Shown: positions 8,514-16,937 of the stretch, piece after piece
Layout of the letters: each line of letters starts with the position of its first letter
Position numbering within the stretch: position 1 is the stretch's first letter
Assembly (NCBI GenBank): GCA_945639195.1
Contig: CALZEE010000003.1
Coordinates: 186,001-250,000, forward strand
Source: an uncultured Ignatzschineria sp.
GTDB lineage: Bacteria; Pseudomonadota; Gammaproteobacteria; Cardiobacteriales; Wohlfahrtiimonadaceae
DNA: 64,000 bases
Reading direction: 5' to 3'
Made by a program: the position numbers and the translations under genes
Notes under the pieces: model-generated
What the model saw: only the letters and a program-made list of their open reading frames with translations
Database searches by the model: none
What the model was told of the DNA's origin: nothing

Positions 8514-9626
8514 ATGAGATTACGACTTTTAACGATGAGCCTCATTGGCGCGCTTACCTTAAGTGCCTGTGCATCAGAACCTGCAACACAGAGCAATCTC
8601 TCTCACTCACAAAAAAGTGAACCTGCCCGGATTCAACAATCTGCGGCACCTCAAAGAGCGGTTGCTGTAAATCCTTCTACTGCGCCTGATCGCTCGAATC
8701 TTGCACAACGTGCAGATGTTCAAGCTTTTATCAACAAAGTTAGTCGCGAAAAAAACCTTGATCCTGCATGGATGACTGAGGTATTAAATCATACGAACCT
8801 TCAACCCAAAATCGTTGAGGCAATGAATCGCCCTGCGGAAGGTGTGATGAACTGGGGCAGATATCGCCCAATCTTCATGACCGAAAAACGTATTAATGAT
8901 GGTGTAAAGTTCTATAGCGAATATAAAGATGCCTTTATCCGTGCTGAAGAAGTTTATGGGGTTGATCGCTATGTCATTGCCGCCATTATTGGTGTTGAAA
9001 CTGGTTATGGTCAAAACCGCGGCTCATGGAAGGTTGTTGATGCCCTTTCAACGCTCGCCTTTGATTATCCTCGCCGAGCTGAATTCTTCTCGGGAGAACT
9101 CGCAAGCTTCTTCAAGATCCTTCAAGAAAATGGCGGCGATCCGTTTAGCTATAAAGGCTCTTATGCCGGCGCAATGGGTTACCCACAATTCATGCCATCA
9201 AGCTACCTTGCTTATGCTGTAGATTTCGACGGCGATGGTAAACGAGACCTTTGGAATAATCCCGTCGATGCAATCGGTTCTGTAGGTAACTACCTCATGA
9301 AAGCGGGTTGGGTACGTGGTGCAAAAATTGCAGAGCAAGTATCAGTTAGCAGCAGTAATAATGCTTACCAATCGCTTAAACAAACAGGTCGCTTAACGCC
9401 GCCTAAAGAGACGGTTGCACAACTTAAAAATGCCGGCGTTATCACCAATGCACCTGCATCAACGAAAGCAACACTCTTTGAATTTGAAGTTACAAGCAGT
9501 CCAAAAGTGGATGAATGGTGGTTGGGGTATCAGAACTTCTACGCAATCACGCGTTATAACCATTCTAAACTCTATGCGCTCGCAGTATTCCAAGTATCTG
9601 AGGCAATTAAGAAAGGGGTTCGTTAA
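8514..9626 (+). CDS. mltB: Membrane-bound lytic murein transglycosylase B
   Basis: A lipoprotein hydrolase that cleaves the MurNAc-GlcNAc bond with formation of 1,6-anhydroMurNAc. The lipobox L-S-A-C places lipidated Cys19 after a typical signal peptide. The SLT family 3 catalytic glutamate is Glu162 in GVETGYGQNRG, the same number as in E. coli Slt35. GAMGYPQFMPSSY and the calcium-loop-like DFDGDGKRDLW are conserved. At 370 residues the length is normal. It directly abuts rodA (no gap), and its stop shares a base with the rlpA start, so it is co-translated with the elongasome genes. Confidence 0.96.
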   Translation: MRLRLLTMSLIGALTLSACASEPATQSNLSHSQKSEPARIQQSAAPQRAVAVNPSTAPDRSNLAQRADVQAFINKVSREKNLDPAWMTEVLNHTNLQPKIVEAMNRPAEGVMNWGRYRPIFMTEKRINDGVKFYSEYKDAFIRAEEVYGVDRYVIAAIIGVETGYGQNRGSWKVVDALSTLAFDYPRRAEFFSGELASFFKILQENGGDPFSYKGSYAGAMGYPQFMPSSYLAYAVDFDGDGKRDLWNNPVDAIGSVGNYLMKAGWVRGAKIAEQVSVSSSNNAYQSLKQTGRLTPPKETVAQLKNAGVITNAPASTKATLFEFEVTSSPKVDEWWLGYQNFYAITRYNHSKLYALAVFQVSEAIKKGVR

Positions 9627-10585
9627 TGCGCATAAATGGATGCCAAAAACTCCTCATCGGCACGCTTGCAATCCTCGTGATTGCAGGCTGTTCTGGCGTG
9701 TCTAATTCGTCCAGAATCAAAACAAGCCATAAGGGGGCAACGCCGCAAGATCATCCTTTGAGTAAATCAGGAAATCCTTCAAGCTATGTCGTCTTTGGAA
9801 AAACATACACGCTTCTCCCTACCACGAAGGGCTATCGAGAAAAAGGGATGGCATCTTGGTATGGCGACAAATTCCATGGAAAACCGACATCAAGCGGTGA
9901 ACCATATAATATGCACGCCTATACAGCTGCCCATAAAACCTTACCTATTCCTAGTTACGTAAAAGTGACTAATACGGATACGGGCAAATCCATTATTGTG
10001 ATGGTGAATGATCGGGGACCTTTTGTGAAAGGTCGTATTATCGATCTTTCAAACGCTGCTGCAAAAGTATTAGACGTAGTACAAAAAGGAACCGCCCCCG
10101 TCTTAGTCGAAGCCATTGGACCACACCAATATCTCGATCCTAGTAAAAAACCTAGAAACAACCAAAAAACGGCGGCAAAACCGGTAATTACCACTGTTAC
10201 TACACAAGCAGATACGATGGGAACATCATCCTCAAGTACGCCCTATCCGCTCGATAATCGTTTAGTGGTTGAACAACAATCTTTTGATAATCCGCCGACA
10301 AGTCCAGAGTTTATTAATTCTAGCTACACTGCCCAGAACCAAAATAACCACCACTCTTCGGCAAATATGGGCTCTCCAGGCTATCGAATACAATTAGGAT
10401 CCTTTGGTAGTGAACAAAATGCTGTCAACTTCCAACAAAATATGACAAATAGACTGCAAGAACCTGTCAAAGTTCAGTATGATAATGGTCTATATCGCGT
10501 TTATGCGGGTCATTATAGTAGTCGTGAAGAGGCAGGAAATGCCGCATTTTCACTACCTGTATCCACAACTATTACCTATTTTTAA
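9626..10585 (+). CDS. rlpA: Septal ring lytic transglycosylase RlpA family lipoprotein
   Basis: A 319-residue lipoprotein with a lipobox at Cys22 (VIAGC). A double-psi beta-barrel domain covers about residues 70-150, with GMASWYGDKFHGKPTSSGE, the catalytic-type aspartate in NDRGPF, and GRIIDLS. A Gln/Asn/Ser-rich linker follows, and a C-terminal SPOR domain covers about residues 248-318 (YRIQLGSFGSEQNA). SPOR domains bind denuded glycan strands at septa. RlpA cleaves such strands in Pseudomonas, and whether this protein is catalytic is inferred from motif conservation. The start ATG overlaps the mltB stop by one base. Confidence 0.95.
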   Translation: MRINGCQKLLIGTLAILVIAGCSGVSNSSRIKTSHKGATPQDHPLSKSGNPSSYVVFGKTYTLLPTTKGYREKGMASWYGDKFHGKPTSSGEPYNMHAYTAAHKTLPIPSYVKVTNTDTGKSIIVMVNDRGPFVKGRIIDLSNAAAKVLDVVQKGTAPVLVEAIGPHQYLDPSKKPRNNQKTAAKPVITTVTTQADTMGTSSSSTPYPLDNRLVVEQQSFDNPPTSPEFINSSYTAQNQNNHHSSANMGSPGYRIQLGSFGSEQNAVNFQQNMTNRLQEPVKVQYDNGLYRVYAGHYSSREEAGNAAFSLPVSTTITYF

Positions 10586-10588
10586 AAG

Positions 10589-11773
10589 ATGAAAAGAACT
10601 ATGTTTAAAACAATTTTCACCCTTTGTGCTGTTGTAGTGACATCTCTGTCACTCTCTTTTGCCCAATCTCCTAATTCAACATTCCAATTGCCGGAATATG
10701 CAGTGAAGTCATGGATCATCATGGATTATGATACCGGTGCAATTCTTGCCGAATCAAATAGTAACATTAAATTTGAACCTGCAAGTATCACTAAAATCAT
10801 GACGGATTACGTGGTTGCCGATGCAATTGAGAAAGGTAAAATCCACACATCAGATAAAGTCCTTGTCTCTGCAAAATCTCGTAGTATGCCAGGTTCTCGC
10901 ATGTTCTTAGAAGAAGGAACGCTTGTTCCTGTGGATCAATTATTGCAAGGACTTATTGTCCAATCAGGAAATGATGCAGCCGTAGCACTTGCAGAGCATG
11001 TGGCATTCTCAGAGGATGCATTTGCTGTCAAAATGAATGAACTTGCAGCAGAAATTGGCATGAAAGATAGTCACTTCAAAAATGCAAGTGGTTTACCTGA
11101 TCCTGAGCACGTTACAACTTCTTATGACTTAGCCGTTCTTTCTCGCTCTCTCATCAAGAACTTCCCTGATCACTATAAGTTCTATTCTCAAAAGAGCTTT
11201 ACATGGAACAATATCCAACAAAAAAACCGTAATAGCCTTTTATGGGAAGATCCTTCTGTTGACGGTATTAAAACGGGTCACACCAATAGCGCAGGATATG
11301 GCTTAGCATCAAGCGCAGAGCGTAACGGCTTTAGAATCATTGTCGTTGTTATGGGTGCAGATAGTGAAGCTTACCGTCAAAGAGTCTCACGTGAATTAAT
11401 TAACTTCGCTTTCCAAAACTTTGATCGTAAGAAGATCTATGAAGCGGGACAGGTTATTGCGAATGCCAATGTCCTTCATGGCATTGAGGCAACCGTTCCT
11501 GTAGGTGTGAACGAAAGTATTACTGCAACCCTTCCACGGATACAGTATGATAATCTGAAAGCACAAATCCAAGTAAATGCCGGTCTTGAAGCCCCTATTA
11601 AAAAAGGTGATCAAGTCGGGAATCTTGAATTTTATATTGATAGCCACCTTCTCTACAGCTTCCCTGTTGTTGCACTTGCAGATGTAGAGAAAACCGGGAT
11701 TTTCCTTCGTCTCTGGTCGAGCTTCCTTACCAAAATCAATAATAAAATCAGCAAGTTCAAAGGTGCGCTTTAA
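10589..11773 (+). CDS. dacA: D-alanyl-D-alanine carboxypeptidase (PBP5/6 type)
   Basis: A 394-residue low-molecular-weight PBP that trims the terminal D-Ala of peptidoglycan stem peptides. A signal peptide covers residues 1-25 (cleavage near SFA-QS). The active-site triad motifs are Ser66-I-T-Lys69, Ser126-G-Asn128 and Lys228-T-G230. The C-terminal ~20 residues (RLWSSFLTKINNKISK) form an amphipathic helix that peripherally anchors PBP5 to the outer leaflet of the inner membrane. It follows rlpA by 3 bp, completing the mre-mrd-mltB-rlpA-dacA block. An internal ATG at 10601 is an alternative start. Confidence 0.96.
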   Translation: MKRTMFKTIFTLCAVVVTSLSLSFAQSPNSTFQLPEYAVKSWIIMDYDTGAILAESNSNIKFEPASITKIMTDYVVADAIEKGKIHTSDKVLVSAKSRSMPGSRMFLEEGTLVPVDQLLQGLIVQSGNDAAVALAEHVAFSEDAFAVKMNELAAEIGMKDSHFKNASGLPDPEHVTTSYDLAVLSRSLIKNFPDHYKFYSQKSFTWNNIQQKNRNSLLWEDPSVDGIKTGHTNSAGYGLASSAERNGFRIIVVVMGADSEAYRQRVSRELINFAFQNFDRKKIYEAGQVIANANVLHGIEATVPVGVNESITATLPRIQYDNLKAQIQVNAGLEAPIKKGDQVGNLEFYIDSHLLYSFPVVALADVEKTGIFLRLWSSFLTKINNKISKFKGAL

Positions 11774-11878
11774 TTTTAGCGATTTTTTTGTAGTAATTTT
11801 GTAGTTTATTCGTTATCATACTTCCCACATAAACAGTGTGTGTTTATTTTTTGATTAAATTTTTAGGAAACGAGAGAC

Positions 11879-13486
11879 ATGTCACAACAGATTATTGACG
11901 ATCTAAAAGCACAAGGTATTACCGCAACAGAAGTTTTATACAACCCAAGCTATGAAGTTCTGTTTGAAGAAGAAACAAACCCAAGCCTTTCTGGTTATGA
12001 TAAAGGTACTGTTACAGATCTTGGTGCCGTTGGTGTAGATACAGGTATCTATACAGGTCGTTCGCCTAAAGATAAATATATCGTACGTGATGAAACCACT
12101 CAAGATACAGTATGGTGGGCAGATTCAGGTAAAGGCAAAAACGATAACAAAGCAATCGACCAAAAAGTTTGGGGAGAGCTCAAAGAACTCGTTCTTGGCC
12201 AACTTTCAAACAAACGTCTTTTCATTATCGATGGCTTCTGTGGTGCAAACGCTGAAACTCGTTTAGCAGTGCGCTTCGTAACAGAAGTAGCATGGCAAGC
12301 ACACTTTGTTAAAAACATGTTCATTCGCCCAACAGCGGAAGAACTTGCAAACTTTAAACCAGACTTCACTGTTTTAAACGGCGCAAAAGTATCGAACAAA
12401 AACTACAAAGAGATGGGCTTAAACTCAGAAACTTTCGTAGCGTTCAACTTAACTGAAAACATGCAATTGATCGGCGGTACTTGGTACGGCGGTGAAATGA
12501 AGAAAGGTCTCTTCTCAGTAATGAACTACCTTCTTCCCCTCAAAGGCATTGCGTCAATGCATTGTTCTGCGAACGTGGCTAAAGATGGCGAGACTGCAAT
12601 CTTCTTCGGTTTATCAGGAACTGGTAAAACAACTCTCTCAACTGACCCAAATCGCCAATTAATCGGTGATGATGAGCACGGTTGGGATGATGATGGTGTA
12701 TTCAACTTTGAAGGCGGTTGTTATGCGAAAACAATCAACCTCTCTAAAGAGCAAGAGCCAGAAATCTACGGTGCAATCCGTCGTGACGCGCTTCTTGAAA
12801 ACGTTGTTATTAATGACGGCGTAGTTGATTTTGCAGATGGTTCTAAAACTGAAAACACACGTGTTTCATACCCGATCTATCACATCGACAACATTGTAGA
12901 GCCTATCTCTAAAGCAGGCCCTGCGAAAAAAGTTATCTTCTTAACAGCAGATGCGTTCGGTGTTATTCCTCCTGTGTCTAAATTGACACCAGAGCAAATG
13001 CAATACTACTTCCTCTCAGGTTTCACATCGAAACTTGCAGGTACAGAACGTGGTATTACTGAACCAACTCCTACATTCTCAGCTTGTTTCGGTGCGGCGT
13101 TCTTACTCCTTCACCCTACACAATACGCTGAAGTACTTGTTAAGCGCATGCAAGAATCAGGTGCAACTGCTTACCTCGTAAATACAGGTTGGAACGGTAC
13201 TGGTAAACGTATCTCACTTAAAGATACTCGTAACATCATCAACGCAATCTTAAGCGGCGACATCGATAAAGAAGAGACAGAAATCGTTCCTATCTTCAAC
13301 CTCGAAGTACCAAAAGCAATTGCAAACGTTGACGCGTCAATCTTAGACCCACGTTCAACTTACGGTGATGCAGCTGAGTGGACAGAGAAAGCAGAGAAAC
13401 TTGCTGACCTCTTCGAAACTAACTTCGATAAGTACACTGATACAGCTTTAGGTGCTGAACTTGCAAAAGTTGGTCCTAAAAAATAA
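11879..13486 (+). CDS. pckA: Phosphoenolpyruvate carboxykinase (ATP)
   Basis: A 535-residue ATP-dependent PEPCK that converts oxaloacetate to PEP in gluconeogenesis. Motifs are the substrate-binding [12 protein letters not shown], the kinase-1a P-loop GLSGTGKTT (residues 244-252, Lys250), the kinase-2/metal site [21 protein letters not shown], and the adenine-binding region near the C-terminus ([11 protein letters not shown]). Its start follows AGGAAACGAG. Codon use is strongly biased toward presumably preferred codons, suggesting high expression. A strong terminator follows at 13516-13546, so it is probably monocistronic. Confidence 0.98.
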   Translation: MSQQIIDDLKAQGITATEVLYNPSYEVLFEEETNPSLSGYDKGTVTDLGAVGVDTGIYTGRSPKDKYIVRDETTQDTVWWADSGKGKNDNKAIDQKVWGELKELVLGQLSNKRLFIIDGFCGANAETRLAVRFVTEVAWQAHFVKNMFIRPTAEELANFKPDFTVLNGAKVSNKNYKEMGLNSETFVAFNLTENMQLIGGTWYGGEMKKGLFSVMNYLLPLKGIASMHCSANVAKDGETAIFFGLSGTGKTTLSTDPNRQLIGDDEHGWDDDGVFNFEGGCYAKTINLSKEQEPEIYGAIRRDALLENVVINDGVVDFADGSKTENTRVSYPIYHIDNIVEPISKAGPAKKVIFLTADAFGVIPPVSKLTPEQMQYYFLSGFTSKLAGTERGITEPTPTFSACFGAAFLLLHPTQYAEVLVKRMQESGATAYLVNTGWNGTGKRISLKDTRNIINAILSGDIDKEETEIVPIFNLEVPKAIANVDASILDPRSTYGDAAEWTEKAEKLADLFETNFDKYTDTALGAELAKVGPKK

Positions 13487-13515
13487 TTAGAATTTCATTC
13501 TAGTGATATCAATTC

Positions 13516-13546
13516 AAAAACCCCAAAGAATTTCTTCGGGGTTTTT
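13516..13546 (+). terminator. Intrinsic terminator of pckA
   Basis: AAAAACCCC and GGGGTTTTT pair around AAAGAA/TTTCTT, followed by a T-rich tail. It lies 30 bp after the pckA stop. Confidence 0.92.
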
Positions 13547-13595
13547 CTTTATCTGGTATTTATCAACTTCAACAAGGCTACCGCTAACACATTTC

Positions 13596-13912
13596 CAGTC
13601 CTTGCTAACTTTACGCGAGATTTTCCTTCCAATACCGTCACGAAATCTCTTTTGAAGCCCCACCATTCCACCGGCATTTCCGGGTCTCGCTAATCATTAA
13701 CAATCTCCTTGTCTCTTTCAGCCGACTCATTGCCGGAGCGATGATAGCGAAATCAATCTATCAATTGCCGGCAATAAGCATCCCCTGCTTTTATCAGCCC
13801 AACCTCAACCAGCTTTACGCGAGATTTGACCCCAATGCCGTCACGAAATCTCTTTTAAAGCTCCGCCATTCCACCGGCATTTCCGGATTTTTCTCATAAA
13901 AAGTCATCCAAT
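13596..13912. repeat. Block 1 of a ~203-bp GCCGG-rich direct repeat family (about 1.4 units)
   Basis: The unit has two modules. Module 1 starts at GCGAGATTT (13615), has an inverted AAATCTC (13643) and ends in CCGGCATTTCCGG (13671-13683). Module 2 contains TCATTGCCGGAGC (near 13727-13739) and the palindrome ATTGCCGGCAAT (13764-13775). After the linker around AACCTCAACCA, module 1 restarts (GCGAGATTT at 13819, CCGGCATTTCCGG at 13874-13886), a period of about 203 bp. Related copies lie at 14740-15075, beyond the DJ-1 gene. No coding frame explains the conservation. Confidence 0.85.
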
Positions 13913-13945
13913 AAAAAAGGATTGATAGCTTTCTATCAACCCTTC
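13913..13945 (-). terminator. Terminator downstream of the DJ-1/PfpI gene
   Basis: GGATTGATAG pairs with CTATCAACCC, with an A-run on the plus strand that reads as a T-run on the minus strand. It lies 35 bp after the minus-strand stop at 13980. It closely resembles the hairpin at 15091-15125. Confidence 0.8.
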
Positions 13946-13979
13946 TTAAACCTACTTTTAATATTGGTAAGAGAACCAA

Positions 13980-14558
13980 TTATAAGGTGATCTTCGCGCC
14001 TAGTTTTTCAACGAATGCTGCTAACCACGCAGGGTGCGCTGGCCATGCAGGTGCTGTGACTAAATGTCCACTAACTTCTACGCCATCAACCGCAATATTA
14101 CTATATGAACCACCCGCTAAGGTGACTTCTGGTCCACAAGCAGGATAAGCGCTCACTTTTTGTCCGCTAATCACACCTGCAGCGGCAAGTATTTGTGGCC
14201 CATGACAAACGGCAGCAATCGGTTTTTTCGCTTGATCAAATTCTCTGACAATCTCGAGAATTCTTGGATTTAAGCGCAAGTACTCCGGCGCTCTACCACC
14301 TGGAATAACAAGCCCGACATAATTGTCCGTATTGACGGCATCGAAATCATAATTGAGTGCAAAGTTATGTCCCGGTTTCTCACTATACGTTTGCGCGCCT
14401 TCAAAATCATGAATTGCCGTAAAAACGGTATCGCCGGATTTCTTATCCGGACACACTGCATGCACTTCATATCCGAGCATTTTTAAAGCCTGAAACGGCA
14501 CCATGATCTCGTAATCTTCTACATAATCACCGGCTAGTAGTAAAATCTTTTTAGTCAT
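13980..14558 (-). CDS. DJ-1/PfpI family protein
   Basis: A 192-residue class I glutamine-amidotransferase-fold protein. The nucleophile elbow AVCHGPQIL places Cys118 next to His119, and [13 protein letters not shown] is the typical PfpI segment. Glu17, in EDYEIMVPF near the N-terminus, corresponds to the conserved glutamate that tunes the cysteine. Members act as glyoxalase III/deglycase-type stress proteins, chaperones or peptidases; the substrate cannot be told from sequence. The gene stands alone on the minus strand, flanked on both sides by the ~203-bp repeat family, with a terminator at 13913-13945. Confidence 0.9.
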   Translation of the reverse strand: MTKKILLLAGDYVEDYEIMVPFQALKMLGYEVHAVCPDKKSGDTVFTAIHDFEGAQTYSEKPGHNFALNYDFDAVNTDNYVGLVIPGGRAPEYLRLNPRILEIVREFDQAKKPIAAVCHGPQILAAAGVISGQKVSAYPACGPEVTLAGGSYSNIAVDGVEVSGHLVTAPAWPAHPAWLAAFVEKLGAKITL

Positions 14559-14739
14559 TCTCTCGTTTCTTATCCTCTATTTTATTACGTCATTCCCAAT
14601 AGATTCAGCATCTACTGAAATGCCCTTTAAAGATGAATCACTGAAACCTGATCAATCCTTTATCGTTCTAACATAATATGATTATGAACACGATTCAATC
14701 CATTATTCATTTCTATCAATAAACTACCGTTAAAATAGG

Positions 14740-15075
14740 GATTGATTGCCGGCATTTCCGGATCTCCCTAACCACCAATGACCTACTTTCTCTTGAGCTG
14801 ATTCATTGCCGAAGCCATAACAGCGAAATCAATATATCGATTGCCGGCAAATAAGCATGCTCTGCCTTTCGAGCCAAACCTCAACCACCGTTGCGCTAGA
14901 TTTTCCTTTCAATGCCGTCTCGAGATCTCTTTTGAAGCTCAGCCATTCCACCGGCATTTCCGGTTTTTTCTAATCATCAATGATCTCTTCTTCTCTTTCA
15001 GCCGACTCATTGCCGGAGCAATGAGAGCGAAATCAATCTATCGATTGCCGGCAATAAGCATGCTCTACTTGTTCG
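14740..15075. repeat. Block 2 of the ~203-bp GCCGG-rich direct repeat family (about 1.6 units)
   Basis: The same modules occur in the same orientation as block 1. CCGGCATTTCCGG is at 14749-14761, ATTGCCGG palindromes at 14840-14850 and 15044-15055, the AACCTCAACCA linker near 14877, a second CCGGCATTTCCGG at 14951-14963, and TCATTGCCGGAGC near 15007-15019. The spacing between successive CCGGCATTTCCGG cores is 202 bp. The module 1 inverted repeat here reads TAGATTT/GAGATCTC and is partly degenerate. The block sits just beyond the terminator of the RsmC-like gene. Confidence 0.85.
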
Positions 15076-15090
15076 CTTTAAAATTCCCAC

Positions 15091-15125
15091 AAAAAAGGAC
15101 TGATAGTTTTCTATCAGCCCTTCTT
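15091..15125 (-). terminator. Terminator downstream of the RsmC-like methyltransferase
   Basis: GGACTGATAG pairs with CTATCAGCCC around TTTT, with an A-run at its plus-strand left side (a T-run on the minus strand). It lies about 60 bp after the minus-strand stop at 15185. It nearly duplicates the hairpin at 13913-13945. Confidence 0.8.
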
Positions 15126-15184
15126 CCATTCACCATTAATACCGATCGTAATTTATGCTTACGGTATTATTGCCGGAAAAACCA

Positions 15185-16225
15185 CTATTTAATACGTTCT
15201 AATTTCAAGATTTTAAACTGTGGATTACCGGCTAATTCCGTACATTTTACGTATTCGTCGTAGCAGACTTTCTCAATAGCGATAAAGCGGTTTACCACAA
15301 AATATGCGATCCCTTTACGTCTTAAAAGTCGCTTGGTATTTTGTACAAACTTGATCGTTAAATCTTGTGATGTCCCAAAACCTTGATGGAACGGTGGGTT
15401 GCAGATGATTCTGTCAAATGAGCGGTCTTCTAATGCAGCACCACAATCATCTAAGGTAACGGTTGCTTCGATGCCTAACTCTTTCAAGTTATGATCGCAT
15501 AGCATTACAGATGCGACGTTACAATCTGTTGCAACAATCGATTCAATTTTAGGATTCTTCCCAACACTTGCGGCTAAATAACCATAACCGCAGCCTAAAT
15601 CGAGCACCTTCCCTTCTAAAGAGAATTTATCTTTATTCAAGGTTTCAGCTAAGAATACGCTGCCATCATCGATTTTTTTATAACCGTAGATGCCAGGCTT
15701 ACTCACAAAGTTGATGCCTTGCGCTTGATCTTCTATCTCAATAAAGCTGCGATACTCTTCGCCATTTAATGCAATCTCGCCGCCGGCACGCTTTTCAATA
15801 CGCGCATAACGCAAACCTTTCCCCAAGAGTTCGAGCTCAACAACTGCTCCCATATTCTCGGCATGTTTGATGATGCTTTTAACGCCCTCTTTATTATTGC
15901 CCGTTAAGACTAAGCTACCGCCTTCTTTAAGGATTCTGTTCGCTTGGACTAATAAGTAATTAGTTAAAATTTTTGATTTATTTAATCTAAACAGAATAAA
16001 ATCAAAAAAGTTATCAGGGGCATCTTCTAATACGAAATCACTAAGATTTCCATCAAAGCCCATTGTTTGTAGCTCATTATCGATATCTTTACGATTGGTA
16101 ATGTAGCGAATATTATCCTGAGCGCTGATGCCTTCAAGATTAAAACTCTCATCTGCGATGAGTAAGCCTTGGCCGTTATTAATGAGTTCGCTATCACGAA
16201 ATAGTGCGTTACTTGCTTCAGCCAT
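15185..16225 (-). CDS. Class I SAM-dependent methyltransferase, RsmC/RlmG-like
   Basis: A 346-residue protein with the tandem two-domain layout of RsmC/RlmG. The N-terminal non-catalytic methyltransferase-like half covers residues 1-160, and the catalytic half has SAM-binding VLDLGCGYGYLAA (207-219) and the guanine N2-methyltransferase motif NPPFHQG (276-282). RsmC methylates G1207 of 16S rRNA and RlmG methylates G1835 of 23S rRNA. The length (RsmC is about 343) favours RsmC, but the assignment is not secure. It begins 1 bp after the rsuA stop on the same strand, so rsuA and this gene form an rRNA-modification unit. Confidence 0.82.
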   Translation of the reverse strand: MAEASNALFRDSELINNGQGLLIADESFNLEGISAQDNIRYITNRKDIDNELQTMGFDGNLSDFVLEDAPDNFFDFILFRLNKSKILTNYLLVQANRILKEGGSLVLTGNNKEGVKSIIKHAENMGAVVELELLGKGLRYARIEKRAGGEIALNGEEYRSFIEIEDQAQGINFVSKPGIYGYKKIDDGSVFLAETLNKDKFSLEGKVLDLGCGYGYLAASVGKNPKIESIVATDCNVASVMLCDHNLKELGIEATVTLDDCGAALEDRSFDRIICNPPFHQGFGTSQDLTIKFVQNTKRLLRRKGIAYFVVNRFIAIEKVCYDEYVKCTELAGNPQFKILKLERIK

Positions 16226-16226
16226 C

Positions 16227-16931
16227 TTAAAATCCTTCTATCTCTTTCTCTGTTAAAGGGCGATATTCACCCTCTTTTAATCCATCTAATGTTAGATGAC
16301 CAATTTGCGCACGATGAAGATCTTCTACATGATTTCCCACCGCGGCGAGCATTCTCTTAACTTGGTGATAACGCCCTTCTGAAATCTTTAGGCGTATCTC
16401 TGTTGCCGATATTTTATCAACCCTTGCTGGCTTTGTCGGTAGATCATCCCCTCGCAGCTCAACGCCCGTTTCGAGCATTGTGATCATCTCATCGGTGATC
16501 TCCCTTGCGAGTGTGATTTCATACACTTTCTCAACTTCCTGACCGCTACTACTCGGATGCGTTACACGATGAGACCATGCGCCATCATCTGTCAGAAGCA
16601 CAAGCCCTGTCGTATCGGCATCTAATCTGCCGGCAATATGAAGCGTCTCGTTATCATCTTCGATCAAACGAAAGAGCGACATATGCCCATCGTGACGTCG
16701 GCTTGATACATAACCTTTGGGTTTATGAATGACAAAATAACGTGGCTGACTGCTGTAAGTTGCGGGCTCATCATCCATGATGACTTGATCCGCTTCCGTG
16801 ACTTTAAAGTCCCGCTGCGTAATCACTTCCCCATTCACTTCAACCCATCTTCCACGAATCATCTTTCCCGCTTCTTTACGAGAAACCCCTAAACTCAATT
16901 GTAAAAACTGATCTAATCGATATATTTTCAT
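16227..16931 (-). CDS. rsuA: 16S rRNA pseudouridine(516) synthase RsuA
   Basis: A 234-residue pseudouridine synthase. An N-terminal S4 RNA-binding domain covers about residues 1-58 (MKIYRLDQFLQLSLGVSRKEA). The RsuA-family catalytic motif is GRLDADTTGLVLLTDDG with Asp104, and YHQVKRMLAAVGN is the family C-terminal motif. E. coli RsuA (231 residues) makes pseudouridine 516 in 16S rRNA, and length and motifs match RsuA rather than RluB/E/F. It starts 6 bp after the upstream ATPase stop and is followed by the RsmC-like methyltransferase. Confidence 0.93.
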   Translation of the reverse strand: MKIYRLDQFLQLSLGVSRKEAGKMIRGRWVEVNGEVITQRDFKVTEADQVIMDDEPATYSSQPRYFVIHKPKGYVSSRRHDGHMSLFRLIEDDNETLHIAGRLDADTTGLVLLTDDGAWSHRVTHPSSSGQEVEKVYEITLAREITDEMITMLETGVELRGDDLPTKPARVDKISATEIRLKISEGRYHQVKRMLAAVGNHVEDLHRAQIGHLTLDGLKEGEYRPLTEKEIEGF

Positions 16932-16937
16932 CTATGT

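Noticed and set aside
11785..11825. pckA promoter (TTGTAG...TATCAT)
   Set aside because: The possible -35 and -10 hexamers are separated by 9 or 20 bp, outside the acceptable spacing, so no promoter was annotated.
13596..15075. Interpretation of the ~203-bp repeats as integron attC sites or an insertion sequence
   Set aside because: No attC core sites, integrase or transposase could be seen. Units are tandem rather than flanking cassettes with proper imperfect dyads.
14841..15263. 140-codon open frame across repeat block 2
   Set aside because: It runs through the repeat family, the terminator and the 3' end of the opposite-strand methyltransferase, and shows no protein family features.
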